Shown: one piece after another, positions 61,891 to 64,000 of the stretch
Layout of the letters: each line of letters begins with the position of its first letter
How positions within the stretch are numbered: position 1 is the first letter of the stretch
Made by a program: the position numbers and the translations under genes
The notes under the pieces: model-generated
What the model was told of the DNA's origin: nothing
Seen by the model: only the letters and a program-made list of their open reading frames with translations
Database searches by the model: none
From: Chalara sp. BL73
Lineage: Eukaryota; Ascomycota; Leotiomycetes; Helotiales
Assembly: GCA_918026815.1 (NCBI GenBank)
Contig: CAKJVC010000188.1
Span: forward strand, 1 to 64,000
DNA length: 64,000 nucleotides
Direction of reading: 5' to 3'

Positions 61891-62897
61891 TTATAACAGC
61901 TCATCGCTTCCGCTCGCAACGCTCTTCTCAATCGCGTGTATGATGGCCCGTTCCTCGAAGACAGGTCCCTGGCCATCGCACTTCGCACACTGCTTCAAGA
62001 AATCGCTGACACTTCCCACGTCCACAAGACCCCGCTCAAATAATGGATGCTTAATAATATAATCCCACGCCGCACCTGCTGCATACAGTCGATCTCCGTT
62101 CTCGCTCGTGACAATTCTATGGCTTGGGGTCTTGTTCTCGTGCGCGTGCAGCACCTCACTGTAGAAATCGGTCGGTGAATATCGCAGCGGACCAGCATTC
62201 GGCAGTGGTTCGGAGCCTCCGCGCGAACCCCCAGAAGTCGCCTTCAATATTTCATTCTCGGTAGCGGCTTTTTGCAGCTGTAACTTTAGCCGCTCGTTCT
62301 CTTGCGCAACGCTGGCGGAGTTCTTTTCCATTGCTGCGAGCTTGGCTTCGAGGTCCTTGACGTGCCGTTCTTTGCGCTCGCGGAAAGCCCGTTGTCTATG
62401 GCAGATTAGCAATCTATGTGGCTTCGCGAAACTGAGGAGGCATACGCTGCTCTGTTCTGGGCCTTGCGTCGTGATTGTGCCGGCGTCATGTTGTCATCGT
62501 CATCACTGTTGCTCCCTCGGTTGATGCCATGATCATTCATATCTGGAGAAATTTCAAATCCATTATTCGCGGTGATGGCAGGTTTGTGCACTGGCGTCGG
62601 AGGTTTCTGGTGCGGCAAGCCATGGTGGTACTGGCCATAGTCCTGGTGGTGGTGGTCGTAGTTTGGGAACTGGTCAAAGGATGCAACATCCTGCTTTATG
62701 GTCAGGGGAGACTGATGGAGTTGATACTGAAAATGAGAATGAGAATAATGAAATGACTGGGCACGAACAGGAGGGGAGTTTCCGAAGTCGTCCGAGTTGG
62801 CGGATCCAGTATGTGTTGGTGTTTGTAGTCCTAGCTGATGGTATTGAGGATAGGCGGATTGAGGGGTCACATTGTAATGGCCGTACTGATAGTCCAT
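61891..62897 (-). CDS. AP-1-like bZIP transcription factor
   Basis: Two exons (62897-62446 and 62395-61891, intron 51 nt GTATGC...CATAG) give 318 residues. The start is the Met of MDYQYGHYNVTPQSAYP; a frame extending upstream lies in the leader and is rich in His runs. The N-terminal half is His/Gln/Pro-rich and disordered. The basic region is AQSRRKAQNRAAQRAFRERK, split by the intron after NRAA, with the NxxAQxxFR signature of fungal Yap/AP-1 proteins. A leucine-zipper coiled coil follows (LEAKLAAMEKNSAS, ENERLKLQLQKAATENEIL). The C-terminal part (DFLKQCAKCDGQGPVFEE, ending SDELL) is that of small fungal AP-1-like factors (KapC/Fcr3-like) rather than of Yap1 itself. It would act in the nucleus in stress or metabolic control. 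Confidence 0.88.
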
Positions 62898-63357
62898 TGT
62901 GGGCCGCTGAGGGGAGTGGAGGGGTGTCGGTTGGGGGTGGTGGTCGCAAGAGATGTAGAATGTTCTTCGAGAGGAGCGGTGGAGCAGCAAGTGGTCGGTG
63001 TTGGAGTGGATACCTTGCTGAGCAAGCTGCCCCAATTTATGAGGTTCGGGGCGGTGGTTGTGGTGGTGGTGGTGGTTGTTGTTGGGATAGCGGATGTTTA
63101 TTATACTTGGGGTTTCAGAAGGGTGAAGACAACCGGTACAAGGGACATACAAGTGCGGGAGGTTCTTGGCTTAGCAAAGTCCTTTCCTTCTCCCCCCAGC
63201 AGCACAGCACACACCCCAGGACACCCCCCCAAAGACCCTGGGAAAGAGTGGGCGGTGGGCAGTGGATGGTGGGTGAGTGGTCAGTGGCAAGGTGGTGGGA
63301 TCCGGAGGTCACTACAGTGTGTCGCATCCCTAGTAAACCATCATCGTTAATGCCGCT

Positions 63358-63399
63358 GCTACTGCTACTGTTACTACTACTACTACTACCACTACTACT
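63358..63399 (+). repeat. Imperfect (ACT)n trinucleotide run
   Basis: About fourteen units of GCT, ACT or ACC, mainly ACT, lie in the putative 5' leader of the bZIP gene. Confidence 0.75.
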
Positions 63400-63666
63400 T
63401 GGTTTAAGCTAGCATGCAAACTTGAAAAAGCATCATTATAATTGTATACTGTACTCTGACTGCGTATGCATGATTAAACCCAAGACAAGATGAATAGAAA
63501 ATAGAATATACCTCCTCAATTCCATTTTGCGGAGACGGCGGTCATCCCGTCCTCACACCTCCTAATGCAGCCCTCCGGCACATTCCACTCACCAATGCTT
63601 GACCTGATGTCCACGCAGCTCCCAGATTCAATTGGGCAATCGAGCTGCTGCAGTGGGATGACTAAA

Positions 63667-63692
63667 AGCAGGAGCTTTTTCCAGCTCCTGCT
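63667..63692. repeat. Perfect 10-bp inverted repeat with 6-nt loop
   Basis: AGCAGGAGCT (63667-63676) and AGCTCCTGCT (63683-63692) are exact reverse complements around TTTTCC. It lies 770 bp upstream of the bZIP start. It could form a hairpin in RNA or be a dimer binding site. Confidence 0.7.
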
Positions 63693-64000
63693 GTCTCACA
63701 TCTTATAGGTCCCGGTGCGAAAAGAGCCGCGAGTGAGTTGTGGCTGGGCAGGTCAGCAAAAGATTAACCGCTCGGTATATAGCCGACCATGTGTGATGAT
63801 GATGACTCTGCGGGACAACGTTCATATTACCACTGTAATGCTTCTGGAAGCTTTCTAGAAGGAACTGCGTGCATGAAGGGTAGCAATGTCCACGATTCCC
63901 GTAAGAAGCTTGGGTGGTAAGCAGTGAAACACCCAAGGCCAGACACTTTTACACCCTTTCAAAAAGGAATCGCGTTTATGGGCTGACAATGCGCCTATTT

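Larger units (their letters stand above)
62898..64000. promoter_or_regulatory. Upstream leader/promoter of the bZIP gene with simple repeats
   Basis: Bases 63053-63082 are a GGT/TGG-rich run and 63358-63399 an imperfect (ACT)n run. A 10-bp inverted repeat lies at 63667-63692. Long plus-strand frames here (62663-63412) are an effect of the repeats and overlap the bZIP gene antisense. No other gene is supported up to the window edge. Confidence 0.5.

Noticed and set aside
62406..63152. Longer N-terminus for the bZIP protein starting at 63152
   Set aside because: The added part is a His-rich translation of simple repeats in the leader; the Met at 62897 begins the normal protein.
62663..63412. 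Plus-strand 249-aa and 170-aa ORFs
   Set aside because: They are produced by GGT/TGG and ACT repeats and run antisense to the bZIP gene.

Overview
The window comes from a filamentous ascomycete (Pezizomycotina). Genes are split by short introns (about 50-150 nt, mostly GTRNGT donors with CTRAY-like branch points). The families are typically fungal: a multimodular NRPS, Zn2Cys6 and AP-1-like bZIP regulators, SAT4/rhodopsin membrane proteins, a pisatin-demethylase-like P450, a CE1 feruloyl esterase and a PARP-domain protein. No rRNA, tRNA, CRISPR array or intact transposon was recognised. Gene models were spliced by eye from frame continuity and family motifs.

Region 1 (1-31.4 kb) looks like a secondary-metabolite gene cluster. 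It holds the 3' end of an ABC exporter, a four-module NRPS (C-A-T x4, with no terminal release domain), a convergent many-exon amidase-signature enzyme, a single-pass membrane protein with two HXXHC motifs as in UstYa-type tailoring proteins, a Zn2Cys6 regulator, a SAT4/rhodopsin-domain protein and a P450. Together they suggest assembly, tailoring, regulation and export of a peptide. The NRPS is broken in its 5' half (about seven single-base frame changes and one in-frame stop) but open for 8.5 kb in its 3' half. As written it cannot make the full enzyme.

Region 2 (31.4-53.9 kb) is gene-poor and partly AT-rich. It contains a secreted feruloyl esterase, an unusual single-ORF fusion of a SAT4/rhodopsin domain to a fucose-permease-like MFS transporter, an ammonium transporter, an uncharacterised BTB-associated-type protein, and decayed coding remnants (a minus-strand unknown, an ankyrin-like piece and an SGNH hydrolase).

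Region 3 (53.9-64 kb) is denser and looks like ordinary core genome. It holds a 506-aa protein with a possible TPR-like start and a conserved C-terminal region, a 1,357-aa protein with a C-terminal PARP-type ADP-ribosyltransferase domain (I join two apparently separate ORF groups by splice evidence), and a divergent AP-1-like bZIP factor with a long repeat-containing 5' leader.
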